DNA from: Bacteroidota bacterium
GTDB lineage: Bacteria; Bacteroidota; Bacteroidia; Chitinophagales; Chitinophagaceae
NCBI GenBank assembly: GCA_947457075.1
Contig: CANGUG010000003.1
Location: 103,062-167,061, forward strand
DNA length: 64,000 nucleotides
Reading direction: 5' to 3'
Below the pieces are notes generated by a model, which worked only from the letters and a program-made list of their open reading frames with translations, did not search any database and was not told where the DNA came from. The position numbers and the translations under genes were made by a program. The stretch's first letter is position 1. Each line of letters begins with the position of its first letter. Below, in pieces: positions 1 to 10,916 of the stretch.

Positions 1-1
1 C

Positions 2-925
<924 letters not shown>

Positions 926-948
926 TTTCCTTCCAAAATCATTCCCCA

Positions 949-1437
949 ATGTCAACTGATATACAAATAAGACCCATTGCTCCCAATGATAATGTTGCTT
1001 TGGCTAAAGTTATCAGAGACACTTTAACTGAGTTTGGTGCCAACAAACCTGGTACGGTTTATTTTGATCCAACGACAGATGCATTGTATGAACTGTTTAG
1101 AACTCCTGGCGCCGTTTACTTTGTTGCCACTATTGACAACACCCTAGTGGGTGGTTGTGGCATTTATCCTACTGAAAATTTACCCAATGGGACTTGTGAA
1201 TTAGTGAAATTATATTTGAAAACGGAAGCACGTGGAACCGGACTTGGTAAACAATTACTAGAAATATCTATGCAGTGGGCAAAAGATAATGGCTATTCGC
1301 AGGTTTACCTGGAATCAATGCCCGAGCTAGACAAAGCTGTTTCTATTTACGAAAAACTGGGCTTTATAAGAATTCAACAACCACTTGGAAATAGTGGTCA
1401 TTGTGGTTGTGATATTTGGATGACCAAACAATTGTAA
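949..1437 (+). CDS. GNAT family N-acetyltransferase
   Basis: LVKLYLKTEARGTGLGKQLLEISMQWAKDNGYSQVYLES acetyl-CoA binding motif. Confidence 0.9.
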   Translation: MSTDIQIRPIAPNDNVALAKVIRDTLTEFGANKPGTVYFDPTTDALYELFRTPGAVYFVATIDNTLVGGCGIYPTENLPNGTCELVKLYLKTEARGTGLGKQLLEISMQWAKDNGYSQVYLESMPELDKAVSIYEKLGFIRIQQPLGNSGHCGCDIWMTKQL

Positions 1438-1445
1438 TAATGAAT

Positions 1446-1472
1446 AAAGCCCGATCTTCTGGAACGGGCTTT
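1446..1472. terminator. Bidirectional terminator-like hairpin between convergent genes
   Basis: AAAGCCCG...CGGGCTTT between convergent GNAT and DUF3276 genes. Confidence 0.7.
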
Positions 1473-1499
1473 ATATTTATATCTAATTGATTATAGAAA

Positions 1500-2045
1500 T
1501 TACCATTTATCTACTTCTTCACTACTTAAATTGTCCCCTTGACTAGCAGGTGTATCACGCGCTTCAAGTGGCTTTTTTTCAGTAATGGAAGCTGGGTCAA
1601 TATCAGTTTCAGGGGTAGCTTCAACTGTTGGCATTACTTGGCTAACTGTGGAAACAACGTTATCAGCTACATATGAATGTTGACTTTCAGCAACCTGTGA
1701 TGGATTATTTCCAAATTCATCTTGTCCATATTCATCATGGTTAAATGCATCAAAATCAAAATCAGGCATTAACTCTGTTTTTACATGATCAATCGCTTCT
1801 GTAATTGCTTTTAAAAACTTATTAAAATCCTCTTTGTACAAGAAAATTTTATGGCGATCATATCCATTATTGTCAAAGCGTTTTCTACTTTCTGTAATGG
1901 TTAAAAAATAATCATTGCCACGTGTAGCCCTTACATCAAAAAAATAGGTTCTACGCTTACCTGCACGAATTCTTGTACTATAAACACTTTCGTTTTTTTT
2001 GTCATTTTGCTCAAAATTCCCGTTCTCCATAGGTATCATTTTCAA
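1500..2045 (-). CDS. DUF3276 / PUR-alpha-like nucleic-acid-binding protein
   Basis: VYSTRIRAGKRRTYFFDVRATRGNDYFLTITESRK...KIFLYKEDFNKFLKAITEAIDHVK matches the bacterial PUR-like family. Confidence 0.85.
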   Translation of the reverse strand: MKMIPMENGNFEQNDKKNESVYSTRIRAGKRRTYFFDVRATRGNDYFLTITESRKRFDNNGYDRHKIFLYKEDFNKFLKAITEAIDHVKTELMPDFDFDAFNHDEYGQDEFGNNPSQVAESQHSYVADNVVSTVSQVMPTVEATPETDIDPASITEKKPLEARDTPASQGDNLSSEEVDKW

Positions 2046-2103
2046 TTTATTAGTCTAAAATATAGAAATTGATTGAAAAATGAAAATTTTGAAATGATAA
2101 ATT

Positions 2104-3924
2104 TTAACCCTCTTTTTGAGATTGCTGGGTTTTATAAAGGTCGGCATATAATCCATTTTTAACTAACAAACTTTCGTGTGTGCCCATTTCAGCGATATTC
2201 CCCTCTTGTAAATAGATAATTAGGTCAAAATGAAAACTGAAAAATATACGATGTGTTATAAATAAAGCTGTTTTCCCTTCCAAATCCTTACTTAATTGAG
2301 TTAGTATAGATTGTTCCGTTTTGGCGTCAACAGCACTAAGACAGTCATCAAAAATGTATATAGAAGGTTTTTTTATAATAGTACGAGCAATACTCACTCT
2401 TTGCTTTTGTCCTCCACTTAATGTAGTTCCTCGCTCCCCTATTAAAGTTTCGAATTCTTTGTTTAATTGTTGTATTTCTTGATAAACATTAGCTGTTTTT
2501 GTTGCGTCAATTAAAGATTGATTTTCAGAAACTTGATGAATGCCAAATTGTATATTATTTTTTATAGAATCACTAAATAAAAAAACATCTTGTTGTACAT
2601 ATCCAATTGCCTTTCTTAAATCCTGCACATTCAAATCCCGAATATCCATTCCATCAATTTTAATGGTACCCCTATTCGGATCATACATACGGGTTAATAA
2701 CTGGGCAATACTTGATTTGCCAGCACCCGTTTTACCTAAAATCAATACTTTTTGACCTGCTTGAATTTGTAAATCAAAATCATGCAAGGCTTTGACTCCC
2801 GAATGAGGATATATGAAATTTACGTGATCAAATTTTATTTCACCTTTTAAACTACTAAAGTCAGTAAAATTAACTTTTGTTTGAATATTAGGGGTTATGG
2901 ATAAAAATTCATTAAGTCTTTTTTGAGAAGCAGCGGCTCTCTGAATCATACTTGCTGTCCAACCAATGGCACTTACAGGAAAGGTTAACATATTGATATA
3001 AATTACAAACTCAATAATGGTACCCACTTTACTGGGGTCCTGATAAGCTTGTATCCCCCCAAGGAAAATGGTGAGCAAAGTACTTAAACCAATCATCAAT
3101 GACATGGAGGGTGTATAAATAGCCTCAACTTTTGCAAGGCTTACTGCATTTTTACGATAGAGTTCGCTGTTCTTTTTGAAAAATCCAAGCATGGCCCCTT
3201 CTTGAACAAATGACTTAATCACCCTTATACCAGAATAAGATTCTTGAGCATTAGTGGTCAAATCAGAAAGCTGTTCTTGTATTTGTTCACTCTTTTTATT
3301 AATAATACTATTTACAATATAAATTGTAATTGCGAGTATTGGTAAGGGGGATAAAACATATAAACTCAACAGCACATCCTTACTGAACATATTAAATAAA
3401 CAAAAACCAATTAAAGATATCAAATTGATAAGATACATTAAGGAAGGTCCCGTGTACATTCTTACCCTGCTTACATCCTCAGACATTCTGTTCATTAAAT
3501 CACCCGTGCTATGCGTTTTATAAAACTCAGTATCTAACTTTTGGTAATGCGCATATACTTGATTCTTTTGATCAAATTCAATATGACGACTCATTACAAT
3601 AATTGTTTGTCGCATAAAAAACATAAAAACACTTCTAATGATAGCGAGCGCTAAAATGGTTATGCTACAAAAAGTAATTAAAGATGAAAAGCTAAATTGA
3701 TTACTTGCACTTAAATCAGTAATATAGGAGACAATCAAATCCTCTTGTATGGGAGATACTGGTTTGCCCCCTGGTAACTTAGCTTGTACCAAACTAACTA
3801 CATATCCAGTGATTTGAGGAGCTAAAACCGCTAAATAGTTGGTAGCAATCACCAATAGTATCCCTGTGAAAAACCGAAATCGATATTTCCAAAAAAACAC
3901 ATTTAAAGCAGCAAGTTCTTTCAC
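2104..3924 (-). CDS. ABC transporter, fused permease and ATPase (MsbA/MdlB-like exporter)
   Basis: TM domain followed by Walker A GKTGAGKSS, signature LSGGQKQRVSIAR, Walker B IYIFDDCLSAVD; GTG start. Confidence 0.93.
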   Translation of the reverse strand: MKELAALNVFFWKYRFRFFTGILLVIATNYLAVLAPQITGYVVSLVQAKLPGGKPVSPIQEDLIVSYITDLSASNQFSFSSLITFCSITILALAIIRSVFMFFMRQTIIVMSRHIEFDQKNQVYAHYQKLDTEFYKTHSTGDLMNRMSEDVSRVRMYTGPSLMYLINLISLIGFCLFNMFSKDVLLSLYVLSPLPILAITIYIVNSIINKKSEQIQEQLSDLTTNAQESYSGIRVIKSFVQEGAMLGFFKKNSELYRKNAVSLAKVEAIYTPSMSLMIGLSTLLTIFLGGIQAYQDPSKVGTIIEFVIYINMLTFPVSAIGWTASMIQRAAASQKRLNEFLSITPNIQTKVNFTDFSSLKGEIKFDHVNFIYPHSGVKALHDFDLQIQAGQKVLILGKTGAGKSSIAQLLTRMYDPNRGTIKIDGMDIRDLNVQDLRKAIGYVQQDVFLFSDSIKNNIQFGIHQVSENQSLIDATKTANVYQEIQQLNKEFETLIGERGTTLSGGQKQRVSIARTIIKKPSIYIFDDCLSAVDAKTEQSILTQLSKDLEGKTALFITHRIFFSFHFDLIIYLQEGNIAEMGTHESLLVKNGLYADLYKTQQSQKEG

Positions 3925-4000
3925 TTAGACCATTTTTGTAAAGATACTTAGTACTCAATTAATTAGCTGTTTTGTTTAATGGAATAAAAAGACATTATTT

Positions 4001-4032
4001 TTTGCATATTTCGGTTTCCTATCCTACATTTG
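4001..4032 (+). promoter_or_regulatory. Bacteroidota-type promoter of tRNA-Ser
   Basis: TTTG (4001-4004), N20, TACATTTG (4025-4032), just upstream of the tRNA. Confidence 0.65.
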
Positions 4033-4036
4033 CCGC

Positions 4037-4124
<88 letters not shown>

Positions 4125-4132
4125 ACCAATTC

Positions 4133-4160
4133 AAAAACCACGATTAATCGTGGTTTTTTT
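4133..4160 (+). terminator. Rho-independent terminator of tRNA-Ser
   Basis: AACCACGATTAATCGTGGTTTTTTT stem and T-run. Confidence 0.8.
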
Positions 4161-4251
4161 GTTTCCAAAAGTCACGAAGTGAATACATTTTTCGAAAAAA
4201 TGAGGCATAAAGCTTGCTTTAATGCCGAATTTTGAAGAAAAGTGTGAAAAG

Positions 4252-4484
4252 GGCGAAGCCCTTTTTGGAAGTAAAAATAAGTGGCGAAGCCGCAGGTTTT
4301 TGAATTGGTTGAAGCCCCCCACCTAAGGGATGCCGGAACGAAGTGACGGCAATCCAACATTATTAATTTTAAATAAGTGGCGAAGCCCTTTTTGGAAGTA
4401 AAAACCAGTGGCGAAGCCTACGGTTTTTGAATTGGTTGAAGCCCCCCACCTAAGGGATGCCGGAACGAAGTGACGGCAATCCAA
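4252..4484. repeat. Imperfect direct duplication, period 127 bp, about 105 bp conserved
   Basis: Copies 4252-4357 and 4379-4484 share GGCGAAGCCCTTTTTGGAAGTAAAAA...GGTTTTTGAATTGGTTGAAGCCCCCCACCTAAGGGATGCCGGAACGAAGTGACGGCAATCCAA. Confidence 0.95.
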
Positions 4485-4534
4485 TAATAAAGTTGACGAC
4501 AATCCAATTTATATATTTTGAAATTTAGTTATAT

Positions 4535-4563
4535 AAAAAAGGCCATCCAACAGGATGACCTTC
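4535..4563 (-). terminator. Terminator of DUF1573 gene
   Basis: On minus strand GGTCATCC-TGTT-GGATGGCC-TTTTTT. Confidence 0.75.
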
Positions 4564-4581
4564 CAATAATATTTTTTAATT

Positions 4582-4977
4582 TTAAGGTTGTACCCCTTCT
4601 CCGTGGAAACTGACCTGTTTATTTAGATTCCCACTAAAAAACAAGGTAGCTGCTTTAGAGAAAGCCCCAACAGCGCTACCATTAAATCCAAGAGTAACCA
4701 CCGCCTTTTCGCCAGGCGCAATTACTTGACCTTTATTATATTTTGGAGTGGTACATCCACATCCTACCATCACATTTTCAATAGTAATGGGAGCAGAACT
4801 AATATTCTCAATACTTACATTAAACTCAGTCGCTTTACCTGTTGTAATTTTACCCATATCATAATTATCATTGGTAAATTTCAACACTTTGGTTATATCT
4901 ACAGGCGCTTGTGTTGTTTGTGCATTCAAAGTAAGGGTACCAAAAAATAAAACAATGGCAACTAAAATCTTTTTCAT
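4582..4977 (-). CDS. DUF1573 domain-containing secreted protein
   Basis: Signal peptide; YDMGKITTGKATEFNVSIENISSAPITIENVMVGCGCTTPKY...VTLGFN. Confidence 0.88.
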   Translation of the reverse strand: MKKILVAIVLFFGTLTLNAQTTQAPVDITKVLKFTNDNYDMGKITTGKATEFNVSIENISSAPITIENVMVGCGCTTPKYNKGQVIAPGEKAVVTLGFNGSAVGAFSKAATLFFSGNLNKQVSFHGEGVQP

Positions 4978-5027
4978 AATTCATTGATTTAGAATTCAAA
5001 TTTATACTATTTTATCTTAATATAAAG

Positions 5028-6419
5028 CTATTTATTTGACTGCAGGTGATTGACAATGATATTTTTAAGTGTATTAACACTGATTTTTTTCCCAACAAAC
5101 TTACCTTCCTTGTTGATTAAGTAAAAAAGCGGATTAGTAAAAGCATCATACGACTTACGCAAATCGTTATTTTGTCCTAAATGAACATGCGCATAATTTT
5201 TTGATAAATGATGAGTAGTAATAAAGGATTTCCATACTTCTGACTGTAAAATCAGCTCATTGCATATAGAATACTTCCCAATTTTCAAAACCAACTGATT
5301 TTCAAGAATATGGATAATGCTATCCATTTTTGGCAATTCTACTTTACAATGATCACAGGTTGGGTCGAAAAAAGTAATTAAGGTATAATCAAATTGTTTT
5401 GCAAATTCATGTAAATTTTTTTCTACACCAGCTGTATCTTTAAGCACCATATTCATACTGGTATCTTGAAATTTCAACGCATTAACATTTTCAAGTTCGT
5501 TAAGTAAATTTTTTTCAATGGTAGGGTCCAAGAATTTACATTTTTTTTCTTTTACATATTTATTGAGAAAGTAGGCATATGCTATGGTGTTATTTTGAAT
5601 TTCCCTGTTTTTTAAAATCTTTACAATTTGGTCAAATACATATGGATAGGCTTTGCTTTTACAATCTAATTTAAGCATAATGGTATCCACCCCTTTAACA
5701 ATTGAATCTGCTTGTAAAGGATAATAAGATAAATATTCTGTAATAACTTGTTTTAATAATGGCGTGAATAAAAGTTTGGGCGAGTTAATATCAATATTAT
5801 TAAAGAAAGTGATTCTATCCGAAAATTTCTTTTTATTAGGTACCGAAGCATCCAGCTTATTTAAAACATCAAAATAAATATACAATGCCGATGTTGGCTT
5901 CAATTTTTTCATCATCCTGATCCTTGTTTCAAAAAGTACGGTATTCTTTTCATTGAAAAAGAGTGCTTTTTGGGCAAGATTAAATTTTTTGCCTTGTTTT
6001 ATTTCTTTATCATATAATGAATCAAAATAGGATAAATTTTTCTCTAATCTTTGGTAAGAAAAAAAACTATCGTTCTTGCTATTATTTGAATTTATGGAAC
6101 CTAAGTAGTCGGAATCATTAATGACAATTGAAATTGAATCCTTATTGTCAATGATTAAATTGATTTTTTGCTTTGATTTTGGAAAGTATAAATAATAAAT
6201 GCCCCCAACAATAGGTTTAGCTTGTTTAATGGTTAGTACAGTTTTGTAAAGCTGAATTGTATCTTTTGGAATGTAATTTTTTTCATCAAAAACGGTAGCC
6301 CTTAAATAAGCAATACTATCTAATGAATTACTTGATTTTATCTTTAATTGAAATTGGGAAAACCCCCATTGAGTAATCAATAAAAAACCCATTAATAAAA
6401 AAACGATTCTTGATTGCAT
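5028..6419 (-). CDS. TlpA-like thioredoxin-fold protein with N-terminal DUF4369/DUF5106-like region
   Basis: Signal peptide; C-terminal TFFDPTCDHCKVELPKMDSII (CxxC) thioredoxin motif. Confidence 0.75.
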   Translation of the reverse strand: MQSRIVFLLMGFLLITQWGFSQFQLKIKSSNSLDSIAYLRATVFDEKNYIPKDTIQLYKTVLTIKQAKPIVGGIYYLYFPKSKQKINLIIDNKDSISIVINDSDYLGSINSNNSKNDSFFSYQRLEKNLSYFDSLYDKEIKQGKKFNLAQKALFFNEKNTVLFETRIRMMKKLKPTSALYIYFDVLNKLDASVPNKKKFSDRITFFNNIDINSPKLLFTPLLKQVITEYLSYYPLQADSIVKGVDTIMLKLDCKSKAYPYVFDQIVKILKNREIQNNTIAYAYFLNKYVKEKKCKFLDPTIEKNLLNELENVNALKFQDTSMNMVLKDTAGVEKNLHEFAKQFDYTLITFFDPTCDHCKVELPKMDSIIHILENQLVLKIGKYSICNELILQSEVWKSFITTHHLSKNYAHVHLGQNNDLRKSYDAFTNPLFYLINKEGKFVGKKISVNTLKNIIVNHLQSNK

Positions 6420-6501
6420 AGGTTACAAAAATAAGCTAGGTAATTTATAGCTTAGTAGGTCATTTGAAGATAATAAATAGAATAAATTCTAGTTGTGTTT
6501 A

Positions 6502-7299
6502 TTATTGCTTATAAAACTTCATAGCTTGTGGCATATAGGCTTTTATTGCCTTTATTCTGTTTACGCCTGTTGGATGTGTTCTGAAAAACTCAGGAACATC
6601 ATTTCCACTGGCAATACTCATTCTTTGCCATAAAGGTATGGCCTCATTTGGGTTATATCCAGCCATTGCGGTCCAGATTAAGCCAAATTGATCCGCTTCC
6701 GTTTCATGTTTTCTTGAAAAGGGCAAGGCCAAACCCACCTGAGTTCCGATTCCATAAGCAATTTCGAAATTAGATCTAGCCCTTGCAGATTTATCTGAAA
6801 CAGCCGATGATAATGCCAAACTACCCAAGTTCAATAACATGGATTGACTCATTCTTTGTTTACCATGATTTAATAAAGCATGTGAAACCTCATGTCCCAT
6901 AATAACAGCTAATTCAGCTTCTGTTTTAGTCATGGATAAAATACCAGTATATACTACAATTTTACCTCCGGGCATACACCATGCATTGACTTCAGCATTT
7001 TGTACTAAATGATATTCCCATCGATACTCATTTAATTGGGATTGCATATTTCGGTCGGCATAATATTGATTAACTGCTTGCACAATTTTTTTACCCACTC
7101 TTTGAACCATTTGAACATCCATGTTTTCACGGTTACTAATTACTTTACTCTTATTTAAGTAATCACGATACATTGAATCAGATGTTTTAAATATTTCACT
7201 ATCTGATATTAAGGACAATTGATTGGTCCCCGTAAGTTTATTATATGCACAACTAGCTAATATGATAATGGCGAATAGGGAAAAAAATAAATATCTCAT
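6502..7299 (-). CDS. M48 family metallopeptidase, lipoprotein
   Basis: Lipobox (ASCAY); VIMGHEVSHALLNHG HExxH motif; ETEADQFGL. Confidence 0.92.
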   Translation of the reverse strand: MRYLFFSLFAIIILASCAYNKLTGTNQLSLISDSEIFKTSDSMYRDYLNKSKVISNRENMDVQMVQRVGKKIVQAVNQYYADRNMQSQLNEYRWEYHLVQNAEVNAWCMPGGKIVVYTGILSMTKTEAELAVIMGHEVSHALLNHGKQRMSQSMLLNLGSLALSSAVSDKSARARSNFEIAYGIGTQVGLALPFSRKHETEADQFGLIWTAMAGYNPNEAIPLWQRMSIASGNDVPEFFRTHPTGVNRIKAIKAYMPQAMKFYKQ

Positions 7300-7313
7300 A
7301 TTGATGTAATTGA

Positions 7314-8243
7314 TTAATCTTCTAATGTACCAAATTTACCATTTTCATAGTCTTCAAATGCCTGAAGAATTTCCTGACGTGTATTCATTACAAATGGACC
7401 ATGTGCCGCAATCGTTTCCTTTATGGGTTCACCTGATAAAATGAGCACAATACAGTCTTCAGTTGCTTTTACCGTAAAAGACTCCCCTTTGTTAGCGAAT
7501 AAAGCAAAATGATCCAATGGTACCTCTTCATTATTATTCACAATCACCGAACCTTCAATAACCAATAAACCTGTATTGAATTGAGGAGGCAAATTAAATT
7601 GTGCTTCCCCGCCAGTTTTCAATTTTGCATTGTACATATGTATAGGAGAAAAAGTAGTTGCAGCACCTGTATGACCTTCATAATTACCTGCAATTACTTC
7701 AATGAATCCACCTTCGTTAGACAACGGAATTTTGGGGATTTGCGCATTGGCTATTGCTTGATATTTTGGCGTACTCATTTTATCCATTGCAGGTAAATTT
7801 ACCCATAATTGAACCATCTGGAAATCACCTCCCGTTTTACTGAATTCCTCACTATGATATTCCTTGTGTAGCACACCACTCGCCGCAGTCATCCATTGAA
7901 CATCTCCTTCGGAAATCACGCCACCTCCACCACTACTGTCATGATGCGCGACACTTCCCTTATAAGCAATAGTTACTGTTTCAAACCCTCTGTGTGGATG
8001 AACACCCACTCCTTTTGCCTTACTGGGACTTGGAGGAAAATAAAATTTTGCGCCATAGTCCAACATGATAAATGGGTCCATGCGTTGCATGGTTAAGCCA
8101 TATCCACTCGGAATAAAATTATGCACCCTAAATCCGTCTCCAACATAATGTGGTTCTCTCGGAGCCAATACCATTTCCACTTGTTTCACTGACATAAAAT
8201 GATTTTTTAACGTTTCAGTAGTTTCAAATAAATTAATGAACAC
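7314..8243 (-). CDS. Pirin family protein
   Basis: PFIMLDYGAKFYFPPSPSKAKGVGVHPHRGFETVTIAYKGSVAHHDSSGGGGVISEGDVQWMTAASGVLHKEYH; Met at 8195 may be the real start. Confidence 0.93.
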   Translation of the reverse strand: MFINLFETTETLKNHFMSVKQVEMVLAPREPHYVGDGFRVHNFIPSGYGLTMQRMDPFIMLDYGAKFYFPPSPSKAKGVGVHPHRGFETVTIAYKGSVAHHDSSGGGGVISEGDVQWMTAASGVLHKEYHSEEFSKTGGDFQMVQLWVNLPAMDKMSTPKYQAIANAQIPKIPLSNEGGFIEVIAGNYEGHTGAATTFSPIHMYNAKLKTGGEAQFNLPPQFNTGLLVIEGSVIVNNNEEVPLDHFALFANKGESFTVKATEDCIVLILSGEPIKETIAAHGPFVMNTRQEILQAFEDYENGKFGTLED

Positions 8244-8688
8244 GAATTTTCATGACTACTTTTCTGATTTTTCCTGATCCAATCATTGGCGCATGCACAT
8301 CCTCTGGAAAATAAATACCAAACTGACCTGGATATAATTTAAAAAAGAAATCAGGCGCGTCTTCATAAAATAACACATCTTTCTTGGCATCATATTCCCC
8401 TCTTGGTTCTACACAGGTTAATCTTGATTTATACCCTACTGTTTCTACACCCCCAAATACATATTGGATGTCAATGTATGTATTGTGACACTCAAATTCC
8501 GAAGTGGAATCCAACATAGCCACCCCCTCTTCATTTACGACCATTGCATAAATATGATCCCCCTCTATTTCATATTTACCAGGGGTTAATTTTTCAAAAT
8601 CGGTATTGATTAAATAGGCAAATGCTTTTTCAAACCTTGGATGTATGGCTACATATTTTTGAATATTATTTAAATCGTCAAGTATCAT
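8233..8688 (-). CDS. YhcH/YjgK/YiaL family protein
   Basis: GKYEIEGDHIYAMVVNEE...ECHNTYIDIQYVFGGVETVGY...PEDVHAPMI. Confidence 0.87.
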   Translation of the reverse strand: MILDDLNNIQKYVAIHPRFEKAFAYLINTDFEKLTPGKYEIEGDHIYAMVVNEEGVAMLDSTSEFECHNTYIDIQYVFGGVETVGYKSRLTCVEPRGEYDAKKDVLFYEDAPDFFFKLYPGQFGIYFPEDVHAPMIGSGKIRKVVMKIRVH

Positions 8689-8711
8689 TTGGTTTTGTAT
8701 TTTTTTATGAA

Positions 8712-10916
8712 CTATTTATTCCTTTTGGGTTGACCTCCATTTGGCGCTGCTTGTGCCTTAGTATTCTTTTGGGCAGAAGGCGACGGAGTGCTTTTCTTTC
8801 CTACCTGTTTCACAGGTTCATCCGGTATTTTTTCCACTACCAATAAATCTACTAAATCAATATTCATTGGTAACTGTCCCACTTTCACGATGGCTCTTTT
8901 ACCTTTAATCTCCAACACTTCTCCTACTTGATAGTTTTTCTTCAATTTAACGGTTGCCCCCACTATAATAGGTGCATTGGTTTCTTTGAAATTTTTATCC
9001 ACTTTCTTTGCTAATTTATTGATAACAATTGCATCGTTCTTTTTAAACAATAAATTAAACAAGTTCTTCATTACCTCTTCCTTCTTTTCTGATTTTTTCC
9101 AATCAAGGGCAATTTGTTTTAACTGCCTTTCCATGTCCTTATTATAGGCAAATTTTTCTTCGGCCACCCTATTTTGTTCCTTCAATAAACTAATTTGCTG
9201 ATGGTATTTTTCCTTATCTAAAATTTGGGTTAATGAATTTTTTAAGGCATCATTCTCTTTCAATTTTTTATGCAACTCCTTGCGCTCTTGTTGCACCAAT
9301 TGTAAATCCTGTTCAGTTCTATTTAATAATTTATCTAATTCAAAATGATGAGTATCCACCAATTTTCGAGCTCGATTAATTAGGTTTTTAGGAAGGCCTA
9401 TTCTTTCTGCAATGGCAAAAGTGTATGAACTACCTGGTTTACCTATCACTAACAGATACAATGGTTCCAATTTTACTTCATCAAACTGCATGGCACCATT
9501 TACAATCCCCTTATTGTGATTGGCCATTACTTTTAAATTCAAATAATGGGTGGTCACAATACCTTGTGCATGTTTATGGGAGAGTTCTTCTAAAATAACT
9601 TCGGCAAAAGCACCTCCTAAATGGGGATCCGAACCACTTCCCAATTCATCTATAAAAAATAGGGTTTTGCCATTTGCATTTTCAATAAAATGCTTCATAT
9701 GCATTAGGTGACTTGAATAAGTACTTAATTCAAATGCCAAATTCTGTGTATCTCCTAATTGAATAAATAATTGTTTATAAATCCCCATTTGGGAGGTTGG
9801 ATTCATTGGAACCAGTAAACCACTTTGCATCATTACTTGGTTCAACCCCAAGGTTTTCATGGAAACGGTTTTACCCCCTGCATTGGGTCCACTGATAATG
9901 AGTATCCTCGCTTCGTCGTCTAAATGCAAATTCACTGGAATTGTTTTTTTGCCAGAATGCTTATTGTATAAATACAACAAAGGATGATAAGCGTCAATTA
10001 ATTGAGAAGTTGCGCTGTTTTGAACCATGGGCATATGTGCATTCATGTCCACTGCTAAAATTGCTTTAGCACGAATGAAATCAAAAATGCCCACCATTTG
10101 AATATAACTCAATAATAAAGAGGAATAAGGAGATAAAGTGGCAGTTAGTTGTCTTAAAACGCGCTGCACTTCTTTTTGTTCTTCCTGCTCTAAACTATAT
10201 AATTCATTATTCAATTCAATGGTTTCCTCTGGTTCAATGAAGGCTGTTTTACGGCTGTCACTTTCCCCATGTAAAAAACCTTTAACCTGCCTTTTATACT
10301 CGGAAAAAACGGCAACCACTCTTCGTCCATTGCTAAAACTCTCATCGATATCAGCTGTATAGCCTGCTTTGGCTAATCTATGTATAACTTTGTCAAAAAT
10401 GCGTCTTAATTCTTGGCGCTTTTTATACAAATGCATTCTAATTTTTGCTAAATCCTCCGATGCATTATCTTTCACATTCCCTCGATCATCTATAATTTCA
10501 TCAATACTTTCAACAATTGATTTTTCATAATAGTTATCCCCTATCACTTCAAATAAATTGGCATAGGCTAGTTTTCGTTCAGCATCAAACCATTTGTATA
10601 TGTTTCCAGTATGTTCGGCTAATCGCCTTACCAATAACCATTGCTCCCCTGTTAATTGTGCACCAGGAATACCCAATAGTTTTAAATCCTTTCGAATATC
10701 TAATACAAAGTCCGCTGGAAAGTATTGATTCGCTGATTTTATGAATTTATACTCTTCAGTTTGACTTAAAGCTGTTTGAATATATTTTTGATGGGTATGT
10801 ATACGCATTTCCTCCACCAACTCCTTTCCTATGGTTGTTTGACAATGCCCTAATAAAATGGCAGAGATTTTATCAAATTCTAGTTGGGTTAAGGCGTTTT
10901 CCGGATAAACTCTCAT
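8712..10916 (-). CDS. MutS2-like DNA mismatch/recombination ATPase lacking a visible Smr domain
   Basis: IISGPNAGGKTVSMKTLGLNQVMMQSGLLVP, FFIDELGSGSDPHLGGAFAEVILEEL, TTHYLNLK; C-terminus ends after a KOW-like region with a low-complexity tail. Confidence 0.9.
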   Translation of the reverse strand: MRVYPENALTQLEFDKISAILLGHCQTTIGKELVEEMRIHTHQKYIQTALSQTEEYKFIKSANQYFPADFVLDIRKDLKLLGIPGAQLTGEQWLLVRRLAEHTGNIYKWFDAERKLAYANLFEVIGDNYYEKSIVESIDEIIDDRGNVKDNASEDLAKIRMHLYKKRQELRRIFDKVIHRLAKAGYTADIDESFSNGRRVVAVFSEYKRQVKGFLHGESDSRKTAFIEPEETIELNNELYSLEQEEQKEVQRVLRQLTATLSPYSSLLLSYIQMVGIFDFIRAKAILAVDMNAHMPMVQNSATSQLIDAYHPLLYLYNKHSGKKTIPVNLHLDDEARILIISGPNAGGKTVSMKTLGLNQVMMQSGLLVPMNPTSQMGIYKQLFIQLGDTQNLAFELSTYSSHLMHMKHFIENANGKTLFFIDELGSGSDPHLGGAFAEVILEELSHKHAQGIVTTHYLNLKVMANHNKGIVNGAMQFDEVKLEPLYLLVIGKPGSSYTFAIAERIGLPKNLINRARKLVDTHHFELDKLLNRTEQDLQLVQQERKELHKKLKENDALKNSLTQILDKEKYHQQISLLKEQNRVAEEKFAYNKDMERQLKQIALDWKKSEKKEEVMKNLFNLLFKKNDAIVINKLAKKVDKNFKETNAPIIVGATVKLKKNYQVGEVLEIKGKRAIVKVGQLPMNIDLVDLLVVEKIPDEPVKQVGKKSTPSPSAQKNTKAQAAPNGGQPKRNK

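Noticed and set aside
4131-4360. Small minus-strand ORFs 4131-4322 and 4172-4360
   Set aside because: They lie in the repeat and hairpin region after tRNA-Ser, overlap each other in different frames, and have no recognisable protein features.
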